64,000 nucleotides of DNA from Streptomyces sp. CB01635. GTDB taxonomy: Bacteria > Actinomycetota > Actinomycetes > Streptomycetales > Streptomycetaceae. This document shows, one piece after another, positions 15,844 to 26,827 of this stretch. The notes below the pieces were generated by a model. It was not told the origin of the DNA. It saw only the letters and a list, made by a program, of their open reading frames with translations, and ran no database searches. Each line of letters starts with the position of its first letter. Within the stretch, counting starts at the first letter, position 1. The DNA is taken from contig NZ_NNBL01000002.1 of the NCBI RefSeq assembly GCF_002803065.1, positions 434,001-498,000 of the forward strand, read 5' to 3'. Position numbers and translations under genes: made by a program.

Positions 15844-17702
15844 GCCAGCAGCTCCCGCACGACGTCGGCCCCGCGCAGCGACAGCACCGACTCCGGGTGG
15901 AACTGAACGCCGGCAAAGCCCGGCCCGCGCAGAGCGTGCACCTCGCCGCTCGCCGCGTCCCGGCTCACCTCGACGCCGTGCGCGGCCAGCTCCACCGCCG
16001 CGTCGTCGTCGCAGCGCGCCACGAAGCTGTTGTAGAACCCGACGGTCTCGCTCCGCCCGAACAGATCGACGTCCGTCTGCGCGCCCTGGTACGGCACCTC
16101 CTTGCGGACGATCTCCAGGCCCAGCTCGGCCGCGATCAGCTCATGACCGAGGCACACGCCGAGCACGCCGTGCCCGTGATCACGCAGCACGTCGGCGGTC
16201 AGCGCGCGCAGGAACTGCATCTTCGGGTCCGCCTCCTCGGAGGGGTTGCCCGGTCCGGGGCCCAGGACGACGGGTCCCTCGTGGGCGAGCACGGCCTCCC
16301 GCAGCCCCGGCTCGTCATAGCGCCGCACGGAGACCGTGAGCCCCGACGACCGCAGCAGATGCGCCAGCATCGCCGTGAACGTGTCCTCGGCGTCCACCAC
16401 CAGCGCGTGCCCCTCCAGAGCCGCCGCCTTCTCCTGCATCCGCAGCCAGAACGGCGCCAGCGCCGCCCGCCGCCCGTCGAGCGCCGCCTGCACCCGCGGA
16501 TCGTCGGCGAGCGCGGGCCGCACGCCCTCGCCGCGCGGCCGCCCGGGCCGCACCCCCAGCGCGGCCAGGACCCCGGCCGCCTTCGCGTGCGTCTCCTGGA
16601 CCTCGCTCGCCGGGTCGGAGCCGCGCACCAGCGTCGCCCCGACCGGCACCCGCAGCCTCCCGCCCGCGTCGATGTCGGCCGTACGGATCAAAATCGGCGA
16701 GTCCAGAGTCTGCGCCCCGCCCGCGTCGCGCCCGACCAGCGCGAGCGCCCCCGCGTAGTAGCCGCGCCCGCCGACTTCGTGTCGCTCGATGACCCGGCAC
16801 GCGTTCTGCACCGGCGACCCCGTGACGGTCGCCGCGAACATCGTCTCCTTCAGCACGTCGCGCACGTCAAGGGAGGACCGGCCCCTCAACTCGTACTCCG
16901 TGTGTGCGAGATGGGCCATCTCCTTCAGGCGCGGGCCGATCACGACCCCGCCCATGTCGCCGACGGTGCACATCATCTTGAGCTCCTCGTCGACGACCAT
17001 CGACAGCTCCTCGATCTCCTTCCCGTCGGCGAGGAAGTCCAGCAGGTGCTCGGGCGTCGGGCCCCCGGCCGGGTAGCGATAGGTCCCGCTGATCGGGTTC
17101 ATCACGACCGTGCCGCCGCTCATCCGCACATGCACCTCGGGGCTCGCCCCGACCAGCGTCCGCCCGCCCGTCCCCTGCTGATCTCCGGTGTGCACGACGA
17201 ACGTCCAGTACGCGCCCCGCTCCCCGGCGAGCAGCCGCCGGAACAGCGCGAGCGCGTCCGCCCGCCCGAACCCCCGGATCTCACCCTCGTACGTCCGCCG
17301 GATCACGAAGTTGGCGCCCTCGCCCTGTCCGATCTCCTCGCGCAGGACCCGTTCCACGATGTCCGCGTACGCGGCGTCGTCCACGTCGAAGCCGCCGTCC
17401 GACACGCGGACGTCGTGGGCCGGGAGCTGCGCAAGGACGTCGGCCAGCGGCAGCTCGTGCGTCTCCTCGGGGGTGAGCACCGCGAGCGGGGTGCCGTCGT
17501 CGCGGACGTCGAAGCCGCGCTCCCTGATCTGCCGGAACGGCACGAGGGCGAGGCCCTCGGGGATGTCGGCGAGCCGCTCGTACGTGCTCACCGGGCCGAT
17601 CAGGAGTTCCACGGTGTCGGTGTTCCCGGCGGCACGGCCCGGCGCGCGGCGGCGCAGCAGGGCGAAGGGTCGGTCGTCGTGCAGCAGCTCGGACAGGTCC
17701 AT
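15786..17702 (-). CDS. trpE: Fused anthranilate synthase (TrpE-TrpG, PhzE-like single polypeptide)
   Basis: A 638-residue fusion of an anthranilate synthase component I domain (about 1-430) and a class I glutamine amidotransferase domain (about 445-625). Component I shows the chorismate-binding blocks NPISGTYR and VGATLVRGSDP with EIEELSMVVDEELKMM between. The amidotransferase has GPGPGNP, the nucleophile cysteine in GVCLGHE and the HPES motif. It converts chorismate and glutamine to anthranilate, the first step of tryptophan synthesis. A Trp-rich leader peptide and attenuator precede it. The divergent DAHP synthase supplies the pathway. The 3' end runs 58 bp into the convergent dehydrogenase gene. 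Confidence 0.92.
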   Translation of the reverse strand: MDLSELLHDDRPFALLRRRAPGRAAGNTDTVELLIGPVSTYERLADIPEGLALVPFRQIRERGFDVRDDGTPLAVLTPEETHELPLADVLAQLPAHDVRVSDGGFDVDDAAYADIVERVLREEIGQGEGANFVIRRTYEGEIRGFGRADALALFRRLLAGERGAYWTFVVHTGDQQGTGGRTLVGASPEVHVRMSGGTVVMNPISGTYRYPAGGPTPEHLLDFLADGKEIEELSMVVDEELKMMCTVGDMGGVVIGPRLKEMAHLAHTEYELRGRSSLDVRDVLKETMFAATVTGSPVQNACRVIERHEVGGRGYYAGALALVGRDAGGAQTLDSPILIRTADIDAGGRLRVPVGATLVRGSDPASEVQETHAKAAGVLAALGVRPGRPRGEGVRPALADDPRVQAALDGRRAALAPFWLRMQEKAAALEGHALVVDAEDTFTAMLAHLLRSSGLTVSVRRYDEPGLREAVLAHEGPVVLGPGPGNPSEEADPKMQFLRALTADVLRDHGHGVLGVCLGHELIAAELGLEIVRKEVPYQGAQTDVDLFGRSETVGFYNSFVARCDDDAAVELAAHGVEVSRDAASGEVHALRGPGFAGVQFHPESVLSLRGADVVRELLAQLLGAEGTRTFSERRPAR

Positions 17703-17765
17703 GGCAGGTGATTCCTCTTCCAGACTCCGGTGACGGAGAGGAACGGCCAGGTCCCGGAAAACACT

Positions 17766-17789
17766 GAAGGCCGCCCTCGGGCGGCCTTC
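17766..17789 (-). terminator. trp attenuator hairpin
   Basis: On the minus strand a 10-bp G+C-rich stem (GAAGGCCGCC against GGCGGCCTTC, loop CTCG read on plus) is followed by the T-rich AGTGTTTTCC. It lies between the leader peptide stop (17808) and the trpE start (17702), the classical position of an attenuator. Confidence 0.8.
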
Positions 17790-17807
17790 GCTTCGCTGTA
17801 CGCGCAG

Positions 17808-17864
17808 TCAGTGGGCCGCCGGGTGAGCGGTCCACCACCAGTTACGGGTCGTGTGCGCGAACAT
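17808..17864 (-). CDS. trpL: trp leader peptide (18 residues, three consecutive Trp)
   Basis: A short frame from ATG 17864 encodes MFAHTTRNWWWTAHPAAH and stops at 17808. Three Trp codons in a row, followed 18 bases later by a terminator hairpin, are the signature of transcription attenuation: scarcity of charged tRNA-Trp stalls the ribosome and favours read-through into trpE. From memory, a very similar leader was described upstream of trpE in Streptomyces venezuelae and S. coelicolor. The ribosome site is weak (AGGG). Confidence 0.88.
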   Translation of the reverse strand: MFAHTTRNWWWTAHPAAH

Positions 17865-17946
17865 GGGCGGAACCCTACCCGATGGGCAGCTCATCTGTGG
17901 ACGACGCGTCTCAAAGGGTGAGCGGTCGGATGGACCACCGACATGA

Positions 17947-19317
<1,371 letters not shown>

Positions 19318-19326
19318 TCTTGCAGT

Positions 19327-19373
19327 AAGTGCCGTGGGGCGCGGATCACAGTGATCCGCGCCCCACGGCACTT
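19327..19373 (+). terminator. Strong terminator after aroH
   Basis: Two 23-base arms, 19327-19349 and 19351-19373, are perfect reverse complements and are followed by TTTT. It is the longest perfect hairpin in the window and separates aroH from the iron-regulated bfd gene. Confidence 0.9.
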
Positions 19374-19394
19374 TTGCGCTCCGGACCCGGCGGG

Positions 19395-19413
19395 TAAGGT
19401 TAGGTTAGCCTCA
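19395..19413 (+). promoter_or_regulatory. DmdR/IdeR-type iron box
   Basis: TAAGGTTAGGTTAGCCTCA matches the DtxR/IdeR/DmdR1 consensus TTAGGTTAGSCTAACCTAA at 15 of 19 positions. It lies 56 bases before the bfd start and directly after the aroH terminator, so the iron repressor would block bfd when iron is plentiful. Confidence 0.8.
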
Positions 19414-19468
19414 CCGTTCATTGGGGCGGCAGCAACGAACCGGTCCTGATCCCTGGGAGGTGAACCGC

Positions 19469-19714
19469 GTGTACGTCTGCAACTGCTTCGGTGTGACCGA
19501 GGACCAGGTCAAGAAGCACGCGGACGACGGTGCGTGCACCCCCCGCCAGATAGCGTCGGCCTGCAAGGCAGGCACGGACTGCGGCTCGTGCGTACGTCGC
19601 ATTCAGGCGCTGCTCGGCCGCGGATCCTGCCCGCGCCGCGAGCTGGTGGAGCAGGGAAGGCCCGCTCTGACGGCCGACCCGAACGCCCTCGTGAACCTGT
19701 CGGACGCCGCCTGA
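19469..19714 (+). CDS. bfd: Bacterioferritin-associated ferredoxin
   Basis: An 81-residue [2Fe-2S] protein. The four ligands are C4 and C6 (VCNC) and C38 and C41 (CGSC), the exact BFD arrangement. BFD docks on bacterioferritin and reduces its ferric core so that iron is released. GTG 19469 is the chosen start because GGGAGG lies 8 bases upstream; the frame continues further 5' but without support. An iron box upstream and the bacterioferritin gene convergent downstream fit induction under iron starvation. Confidence 0.9.
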   Translation: MYVCNCFGVTEDQVKKHADDGACTPRQIASACKAGTDCGSCVRRIQALLGRGSCPRRELVEQGRPALTADPNALVNLSDAA

Positions 19715-19739
19715 GGCTCCGCCTGAGAGTTTGCGGCTG

Positions 19740-20219
19740 CTAGCTGTCCGGCTGCTCGATCTGCTGGGCCAGGTACAGCGCCTCACCGAGACTCTCGAGC
19801 AGCTCCAGCTGGGTGTCGAGGTAGTCGATGTGGTGCTCCTCGTCCTCCAGGATGTCCTCGAAGATCCGCGCCGACGTCACATCGCCCTTGGCCCGCATGA
19901 CGTCGATGCCGCGCTTGAGGCGGTCGATCGCCTCGACCTCGACCTGCCGGTCGGCCTGGAACATCTCCGTGACGGTCTGACCGACCCGTACGTGGAAGAG
20001 CCGCTGATAGTTCGGCAGGGCATCGAGGAAGAGAATCCGTTCCGTCAGCCGGTCCGCGTGCTTCATCTCGTCGATGGACTCTGCACGGGTGTACTTCGCG
20101 AGCTTGGTCCAGCCGTTGTTGTCCTGGATCCGGTAGTGGAGCCAGTACTGGTTGATGGCCGTCAGCTCGCCCGTGAGCTGCTCGTTGAGGAATTCGATGA
20201 CCTCGGGGTCGCCCTGCAT
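19740..20219 (-). CDS. bfr: Bacterioferritin
   Basis: A 159-residue ferritin subunit that forms a 24-mer iron store. The ferroxidase ligands are all present: E18, E51, H54 (EMKH), E94-equivalent in the QVEVEAID segment, and the EDEEHH block with E127/H130-equivalents. M52 is the haem-ligand methionine, so this is a haem bacterioferritin rather than plain ferritin. ATG 20219 begins MQGDPEVIEFLNEQL and has AAGGAG upstream; longer starts add unrelated residues. It is convergent with bfd, separated by 25 bases. Confidence 0.93.
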   Translation of the reverse strand: MQGDPEVIEFLNEQLTGELTAINQYWLHYRIQDNNGWTKLAKYTRAESIDEMKHADRLTERILFLDALPNYQRLFHVRVGQTVTEMFQADRQVEVEAIDRLKRGIDVMRAKGDVTSARIFEDILEDEEHHIDYLDTQLELLESLGEALYLAQQIEQPDS

Positions 20220-20383
20220 CGCAGAGGCTCCTTCCGCGTGGTGGACTCGGCAGGTTTCGCGCATCCTCGCACCGGCACCGAAAACCGTCCAGTAAGTGCA
20301 CGCTTAGTAGGAGTTGCCCGTTTCAAGGGCGGCCAGGCTCTCGCTGGTCACGTCCACTGCCCGGGGTCTGTCAGGATGGAGGC

Positions 20384-21016
20384 ATGGGTCAGCCGGTGGG
20401 TCGCGAGTCTGGGGGAGCAGTGCAGTCGGAGCTTCCACCGGGACAGCGTCTCCAGCGGGGCTGGCCTGTCACCCACTACGGCCCGGTGCCCAAGTTCCGC
20501 CCCGAACGCTGGGAGTTCAGGGTCTTCGGCGCCACCGCCGACGGGGACAAGCACTGCTGGACGCACGAGGAGTTCTCCGCCCTGCCGTACGGCACGGTCG
20601 TGGCCGATCTGCACTGCGTCACGAAGTTCAGCATGCTCGGAGCCGAGTGGGGCGGCGTGCCCGCCGCGACGATTCTCGAACTGGCGCCGCCCGCGCCCGC
20701 CGTCACCCATGTGATGGTCTGGGCCGAGTACGGCTTCAGCGCCAATCTCCGCCTTGAGGACTTCGCCGCTGACCGCACGATTTTCGCCACCCACAAGGAC
20801 GGCGAACTCCTCACCGCCGAACACGGCTTCCCGCTCCGCCTGGTCGTGCCCCATCTGTACGCCTGGAAGGGCCCGAAGTGGGTCCGCGGCATCGAGTACA
20901 TGACGGCCGACCGCCGCGGTTTCTGGGAGGAGCGCGGCTATCACAACGTCGGCGACCCCTGGCGGGAGCAGCGCTACTCGTACCAGGAAGAGCCCGGGGA
21001 CGGCCCCGAGCTCTGA
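20384..21016 (+). CDS. Sulfite-oxidase-like molybdopterin oxidoreductase
   Basis: A 210-residue protein of the sulfite oxidase molybdopterin-binding domain family (compact YuiH type). The molybdenum-ligand cysteine is C78 in DLHCVTKFS, and the H and R-rich FPLRLVVPHLYAWKGPKWV block matches the cofactor-binding part of the fold. No dimerisation or haem domain and no twin-arginine signal are present, so it is a cytoplasmic oxidoreductase of unknown substrate. It is divergent from bfr. Starts at ATG 20384; a second possible start is at the GTG encoding V13. Confidence 0.83.
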   Translation: MGQPVGRESGGAVQSELPPGQRLQRGWPVTHYGPVPKFRPERWEFRVFGATADGDKHCWTHEEFSALPYGTVVADLHCVTKFSMLGAEWGGVPAATILELAPPAPAVTHVMVWAEYGFSANLRLEDFAADRTIFATHKDGELLTAEHGFPLRLVVPHLYAWKGPKWVRGIEYMTADRRGFWEERGYHNVGDPWREQRYSYQEEPGDGPEL

Positions 21017-21060
21017 GTCCTGGCGCTTCTCGTACGGTCTGTCAGTGGTCGTACGGTCCG

Positions 21061-21579
21061 TCAGTGGTGGTACTGGTGCACCACCGCGTGGCCCTTGCCG
21101 CGGCCGATCATCCACTTGTTGACCGGGGTGGTCACCACGAAAGCGATCGCCAGTGAGGCCGCGAGCGCGCCCCAGAAGAGGCCGTCCGTCAGATGGGCGT
21201 CCATCGCGTTCGGCCACAGCACGATCACGCCGTTGTCGATCAGCTCCATGACGGCGATGGACAGGGTGTCCGCGGCGAGCGCGACCCGGAACGCGGTCCG
21301 GAAGTCGACGCCGGCCTTCAGGATGCCGCGCAGCGTGAGCGCATAGCCGAAGAAGAAGGCGAGCGCGATCGCCAGAATCATCGTCGGGGCGTTGCCCCAG
21401 CCGAACGCCGTGCCGATGACCATGCCGAGGACCTCGCCGATGGCGCACCCCGTGAGGCAGTGGAGCGTCGCCTGCGCGGCCATGGACCAGCTGACCTTGC
21501 CGAGGCCGCCGTGACCGGCGTGGGCGTGCTGCTCGTGATCTGCGTGGTGCTCGTGTCCGGCGCGCGTCTCGTGCTTCAT
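21061..21579 (-). CDS. DUF4396 membrane protein with histidine-rich N-terminus
   Basis: A 172-residue protein. Residues 5-24 form a metal-binding-like string (HEHHADHEQHAHAGH) and the rest has four hydrophobic helices with a short HCLTGC motif at the first, typical of DUF4396. ATG 21579 has GGGGA upstream. A perfect C5/G5 palindrome of CsoR type sits about 50-65 bases upstream, so copper or another soft metal probably induces it. The His-rich tail and the Cys-Thr-Gly-Cys pair could bind copper. Family function is unknown; the metal link is my inference. Confidence 0.8.
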   Translation of the reverse strand: MKHETRAGHEHHADHEQHAHAGHGGLGKVSWSMAAQATLHCLTGCAIGEVLGMVIGTAFGWGNAPTMILAIALAFFFGYALTLRGILKAGVDFRTAFRVALAADTLSIAVMELIDNGVIVLWPNAMDAHLTDGLFWGALAASLAIAFVVTTPVNKWMIGRGKGHAVVHQYHH

Positions 21580-21627
21580 GAGTTCCCCCAACGTCAGAGA
21601 GCGGTTCCTGTCGCCGACAAGAACCGT

Positions 21628-21644
21628 ATACCCCCTGGGGGTAT
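21628..21644 (-). promoter_or_regulatory. CsoR-like copper operator
   Basis: ATACCCCCTGGGGGTAT is a perfect 17-base palindrome around a central T, of the TACCCC-GGGGTA kind bound by CsoR repressors in Streptomyces. It lies 49-65 bases upstream of the DUF4396 start codon, where a repressor would cover the promoter. Confidence 0.68.
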
Positions 21645-21671
21645 TCCTCAAGCGATCTCCGAGGCGATCTC

Positions 21672-22547
21672 CTAGCGCTTCCGGAGCTCCTTCAGACGGG
21701 CCACGTCCGCCGCGTGCCCCTCCTTGCCGCCGGGCGTCTCGAGGATCAGCGGCACGTTCTCGGTCGCCGGGTGGGCCATCAGCGCGCGGAACGGCTCAGC
21801 GCCGATGTGGCCGGAGCCGATGTTCTCGTGTCGGTCCTTGTGCGCCCCGACGACGTCCTTCGAGTCGTTGGCGTGGATCAGCTTGAGACGGCCTTCGCCC
21901 ACGGTTTCCACGAGCAGGTCCAGGGTCTGCCGCATGCCGTCGGGGCCGGTCAGGTCGTGGCCCGCCGCGAAGATGTGGCACGTGTCCAGACAGACGCCCA
22001 GCTTCGGGTGCGCGTCCAGTGCGTCGAAGTACGGCCCGAAGTCCCAGGTCCGCGAGCACAGCGAGGAGCCCTGGCCCGCGGTCGACTCGAGCAGGAGATA
22101 CGGGTCCTCGTCATGGGTCAGCTCGTCGAGGAGCGGCAGCATGCGCTCCCGCACCTGCGCGAGCGCCACGGCGCGCTCACGGCCGCCGGTCGCCGAACCC
22201 GTGTGCACGACGACGCCGAGCGCGCCTATCTCCCGGGCCCGGCGCAGCGAGTGCCGCAGCGACTCCACGGACTTCTCCACGGTCGCCACGGTGTGCGAGC
22301 CGAAATTGATCAGATAGGGCGCGTGGACGTACGCCGGAATCCGCTCGGCGGCGCAGGCCGCGCGGAACTCCTCGTCCTGCTTCGGGTTGCCGGGAGGCGT
22401 CGCCCAGCCTCGCGGGTTGGCGACGAAGACCTGGACGGTCTCGGCGTCCAGCTCACGCGCGTACGAGAGCCCTACGGAGGCCAGGCCGCCGGCGACGGGG
22501 ACATGGCCTCCGACCGGGTTACGGGGGAGGGAATCGGTGCTGCTCAC
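21672..22547 (-). CDS. nfo: Deoxyribonuclease IV (AP endonuclease family 2)
   Basis: A 291-residue TIM-barrel endonuclease that cuts DNA 5' of abasic sites. The trinuclear zinc ligands are visible in order: H in the YVHAPYLIN block, H in VVHTGS, E in LLLESTAGQGSS, D and H in CLDTCHIFAAGHD, H in LIHANDSKD, the D-x-H of KDRHENIGSGHIG and the final E in LILETPGG. The start is GTG 22547. It begins 34 bases after the PASTA kinase stop on the same strand and is probably co-transcribed. Confidence 0.9.
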   Translation of the reverse strand: MSSTDSLPRNPVGGHVPVAGGLASVGLSYARELDAETVQVFVANPRGWATPPGNPKQDEEFRAACAAERIPAYVHAPYLINFGSHTVATVEKSVESLRHSLRRAREIGALGVVVHTGSATGGRERAVALAQVRERMLPLLDELTHDEDPYLLLESTAGQGSSLCSRTWDFGPYFDALDAHPKLGVCLDTCHIFAAGHDLTGPDGMRQTLDLLVETVGEGRLKLIHANDSKDVVGAHKDRHENIGSGHIGAEPFRALMAHPATENVPLILETPGGKEGHAADVARLKELRKR

Positions 22548-22581
22548 CGGTCAAGGGTGGCACGCGTGCGTGGGCGCTCCG

Positions 22582-24519
22582 TCAGCGGATCTGGATGGTG
22601 ATCGTCGCCCCCTTCGGGGCCTCGTCACCGCCCGCCACGGACTGCTTCTTCACGGTGTCGCCGAAGAAGCCGAGCAGGCCGCGGTCCTCCTCGACGTCGA
22701 ACCCGCTGTCCTTGAGCTTCTGCGTGGCGTCGTCGACGCTCATGCCCACGACATCGGGGACCTCGATCATGACCGGGCCCTTGGAGATCTTCAGAGTGAC
22801 GGTGTCACCCTCGCCGAGCTGCTTGCCTTCGACGGGGGACTGCTGGGCGACGCTGCCCTTGTCCTCGTCCGAGTGCACCCGCTCCGTGGCGATCTCGGCC
22901 TTCAGGCCCGCGTCCTGAAGGTCGGCGATGGCGTCCTCCTCGGCCTCGCCCGTCACGTCCGGGACGTCCACCGCGCTGCCCCTGCTGACCTTGAGCGCGA
23001 CGGCCGAACCGGCCTTGCGGGTCGTGCCGGACGCCGGGTCCGTGGCGATCACCGACCCCTTGGGGACGTCCTCGTCGAAGTTCCTGGTGACCATGCCGGG
23101 CTCCAGGCCCGCGTCCTTCAGCCGGCGCTCGGCCCTGGCGAGGGGCGTGCCCTCGAGATCGGGGACCTGCACGGTCTCCGGGCCCAGGGACACCGTCAGA
23201 TCCACCGCCCCGTTGTCCCGGATGCGGGCGCCCGCCCTGGGGTCACTGGCGATGACGGTGCCGCGCTTCACGGTGTCGCTGTACGCGCGCTTGACGTGCC
23301 CGAGGTCGAGGCCCGCGTCGCCGAGCCGCTCCTTCGCCTGCGTCTGCGTCTTGGCGAGCAGCGGCGGGACCTTCGTGAACTGGCCCGAGTTGATGTACCA
23401 GACGCCCGCGCCGAGGCCGAGGGCGAGCAGCACGGCCGCGACGGCAGCGAGCACACCGCGCCGCGGACGACGCCTCCGGGAGGGGGCGGGCGGCGGGGGA
23501 GGTGTCTCGAAGCGGCTCGTGCGGTTCAGCTCCGCCTGCGGGTCCTGGTCGTCGGCGGGCAGCGGGAGCTGAACGCCCCTGGTCCGCAGCGCCCGCGGGA
23601 TCACGCTCGTACGGTCGTCCGAGATGTCACGGTCCTCGGGCCGTGCGGCCGGCGGCACCGCGTCGAGCTGTGCGTCGGTGAGGGCGGCCCTGGCCCCCCT
23701 GACCTGGGCGAGCAGCGCCACCGCGTGGTACGGCCTGAGATCGGGCATGCGCGCGGTCGCGGACGCGACGAGCTCGTCCAGCTCCGCGGGCAGGCCGGGC
23801 ACCGACGCGGACGGGGGCGGCACGTCCTCGTTCAGGTGCTGGTAGAGGACCTGGGCGGGGGAGTCGCCCGAGTGCGGCTTGGCGCCCGTGAGCATCTCGT
23901 AGAGCACGACCCCGCACGCGTACACGTCGACGCGGGGGTCGGCGGTGCCCGACTCGATCTGCTCGGGGGCGAGGTAGGAGACGGTGCCGAGGACGGCGCC
24001 CGTGGTGTTCGTGACGGTGTCCACGGCCCGTACGAGGCCGAAGTCCGCCACCTTCACGCGGCCGTCGTCCCCTATCAGGACGTTCTCCGGCTTCATGTCG
24101 CGGTGCACGAAGCCCGCGCGGTGCGCGGCGCCGAGCGCGGCGAGGACCGGCTCCAGGATGTCGAGCGCGGCACGCGGCCGCAGTGCCCCGCGGTCCCTCA
24201 GGACGTCCCGCAGGGTGCAGCCCGCGACGTACTCCATCGCCAGATAGACGTACTGGCCGTCCGCGCCCTGGTCGAAGACCCCGACCACATTCGGGTGGGA
24301 GAGCCGGGCGACGGACTTGGCCTCGCGGATGAAGCGCTCGACGAACGAGACGTCGGCGGCGAGGGCCGGGTGCATCACCTTGAGCGCGAGCACGCGGTCG
24401 AGGCGGGTGTCCACGGCCCTGTAGACCGTGGCCATCCCGCCGACCGCGATGCGTGCGTCGACGCGGTACCGGCCGTCGAGCACCTGCCCGACGAGAGGGT
24501 CCTGAAGGGTCGTGTCCAC
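22582..24519 (-). CDS. Transmembrane Ser/Thr protein kinase with four PASTA repeats (PknL/PknB-like)
   Basis: A 645-residue receptor kinase. The kinase domain (about 15-275) has the GGMATVY loop, K47, the catalytic HRDMKPEN (D141), DFG (159-161) and a Thr-rich activation loop TNTTGAVLGTVSYLAPE. A Pro/Arg linker leads to one transmembrane helix and four extracellular PASTA domains that bind peptidoglycan fragments. GTG 24519 is the chosen start; TACACT ends 7 bases before it and no ribosome site exists, so the message is probably leaderless. In M. tuberculosis pknL lies beside Rv2175c and aroG; the equivalents are here too, though 4 and 3 kb away. Confidence 0.9.
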   Translation of the reverse strand: MDTTLQDPLVGQVLDGRYRVDARIAVGGMATVYRAVDTRLDRVLALKVMHPALAADVSFVERFIREAKSVARLSHPNVVGVFDQGADGQYVYLAMEYVAGCTLRDVLRDRGALRPRAALDILEPVLAALGAAHRAGFVHRDMKPENVLIGDDGRVKVADFGLVRAVDTVTNTTGAVLGTVSYLAPEQIESGTADPRVDVYACGVVLYEMLTGAKPHSGDSPAQVLYQHLNEDVPPPSASVPGLPAELDELVASATARMPDLRPYHAVALLAQVRGARAALTDAQLDAVPPAARPEDRDISDDRTSVIPRALRTRGVQLPLPADDQDPQAELNRTSRFETPPPPPAPSRRRRPRRGVLAAVAAVLLALGLGAGVWYINSGQFTKVPPLLAKTQTQAKERLGDAGLDLGHVKRAYSDTVKRGTVIASDPRAGARIRDNGAVDLTVSLGPETVQVPDLEGTPLARAERRLKDAGLEPGMVTRNFDEDVPKGSVIATDPASGTTRKAGSAVALKVSRGSAVDVPDVTGEAEEDAIADLQDAGLKAEIATERVHSDEDKGSVAQQSPVEGKQLGEGDTVTLKISKGPVMIEVPDVVGMSVDDATQKLKDSGFDVEEDRGLLGFFGDTVKKQSVAGGDEAPKGATITIQIR

Positions 24520-24613
24520 GCAGGTGAGTGTACGAGCCGCCGCCGACACCCGGCTCCGCAGTCGTCCACTGGCGGCCGTACTGCAGCAGAGCTGTAACCG
24601 TGCCGTACGGCCC

Positions 24614-25624
<1,011 letters not shown>

Positions 25625-25628
<4 letters not shown>

Positions 25629-26809
25629 ACGGGCTGCTCCACAGAGACGGGTGCGGGGACGGCGCCGAAGCGCCGCGGGGTGAAGGGGCGGGCCACTTCG
25701 GGGAGTTCGCCGGTGGCGAGGACGTGGGCCATGGAGTCGCCGGTGACCGGCGTGAGCAGCACGCCGTTGCGGTAGTGGCCGGTGGCGAGCAGCAGGCCCG
25801 GCAGGGCGGTCGGGCCAAGGATCGGGGCGTTGTCGGGGGAGCAGGGGCGCAGGCCCGCGCGGGTCTCCGTGAGCGGCAGCTCCGTGATGCCGGGCACCAG
25901 CTCGTGGGCGTCGCGCAGCAGCTCGTAGACGCCGCCCGCGGTGACCGTCGTGTCCCAGCCGAGCTCCTCGCTGGTGGCCCCGACGACGAGTTCGCCGTTG
26001 ACCCGGGGCACCAGATAGAGGTTGCCGCCGCGTACGACGGCGCGCACGGTGCGGCTCAGGAACGGCGCGTACATCTTCGGCACGGTCAGGCGCAGGACCT
26101 GCCCCTTCACCGGGCGTACCGGCGGCAGCACGTCGTCCGGGACTCCGGCGAGGCGGCCGCTGAGGCTGCCGCCGGCGAGGACGACCTGGTCCGCGTCGAG
26201 ACCGGTGCCGTCGGCGAGGACCACGCCGCGCGCGCCCTCGCGGACGACTGTCAGCCGCTCGGCCCACTGCCGGTGGAACCGCACCCCGGCCCGCTCGCAG
26301 GCCGCGACAAGGGCCTTCGCGAGGCGTCTCGGGTCGATCTGGTGGTCACCGTCGACGCGCAGGCCGCCCCGCACGGACGGGGCCAGCATCGGTTCGAGGC
26401 GCCGGCACTCACGGCCCGACAGCCACTCCGACTCCAGGCCCGACTTGCGCTGGAGGGCGTGCAGTTCCCGAAGGTGCGCGCGGTCGTCCGCGTCGAGCGC
26501 GACGGCGAGGGTGCCGCACGCGCGGTAGCCGAGGTCGAGCCCGGTGGCCTCGGAGAGCTCGGCCGCGAACGCCGGATAGCGGCGCGCGGACTCCACGTTG
26601 AGCCCGAGGAGGGTCTGTTCGGCCTCTCCGTAGTGCAGTTCGGTGACGGCGGCGAGCATCCCGGCCGCCACCTGCGCGGCCCCGCCGCCCGGTTCGGGGT
26701 CCACGACCGCGGCGCGCAGCCCGCGCTGCGCGGCCCGCCACGCGGTGACGAGACCGATGATCCCCCCGCCCACGACCAGGACGTCGGAGCCTTCTGAAGT
26801 ACGCGACAT
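25625..26809 (-). CDS. thiO: Glycine oxidase ThiO
   Basis: A 394-residue FAD-dependent amine oxidase (DAO family) that converts glycine to dehydroglycine for thiazole formation. The dinucleotide-binding VVGGGIIGLVTAW motif is at about 11-23, and the C-terminal block RPCSPDNAPILGP then LLATGHYRNGVLLTP matches ThiO. It is the first gene after the TPP riboswitch. ATG 26809 has GGAGGGG ten bases upstream, and this same G-run belongs to the 3' edge of the aptamer, so ligand binding could hide it. Confidence 0.93.
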
Positions 26810-26827
26810 GGGCGTCCAGCCCCTCCC

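Noticed and set aside
15897..17711. 604-codon plus-strand frame opposite trpE
   Set aside because: No recognisable domain, and the opposite strand encodes a complete anthranilate synthase with all catalytic blocks.
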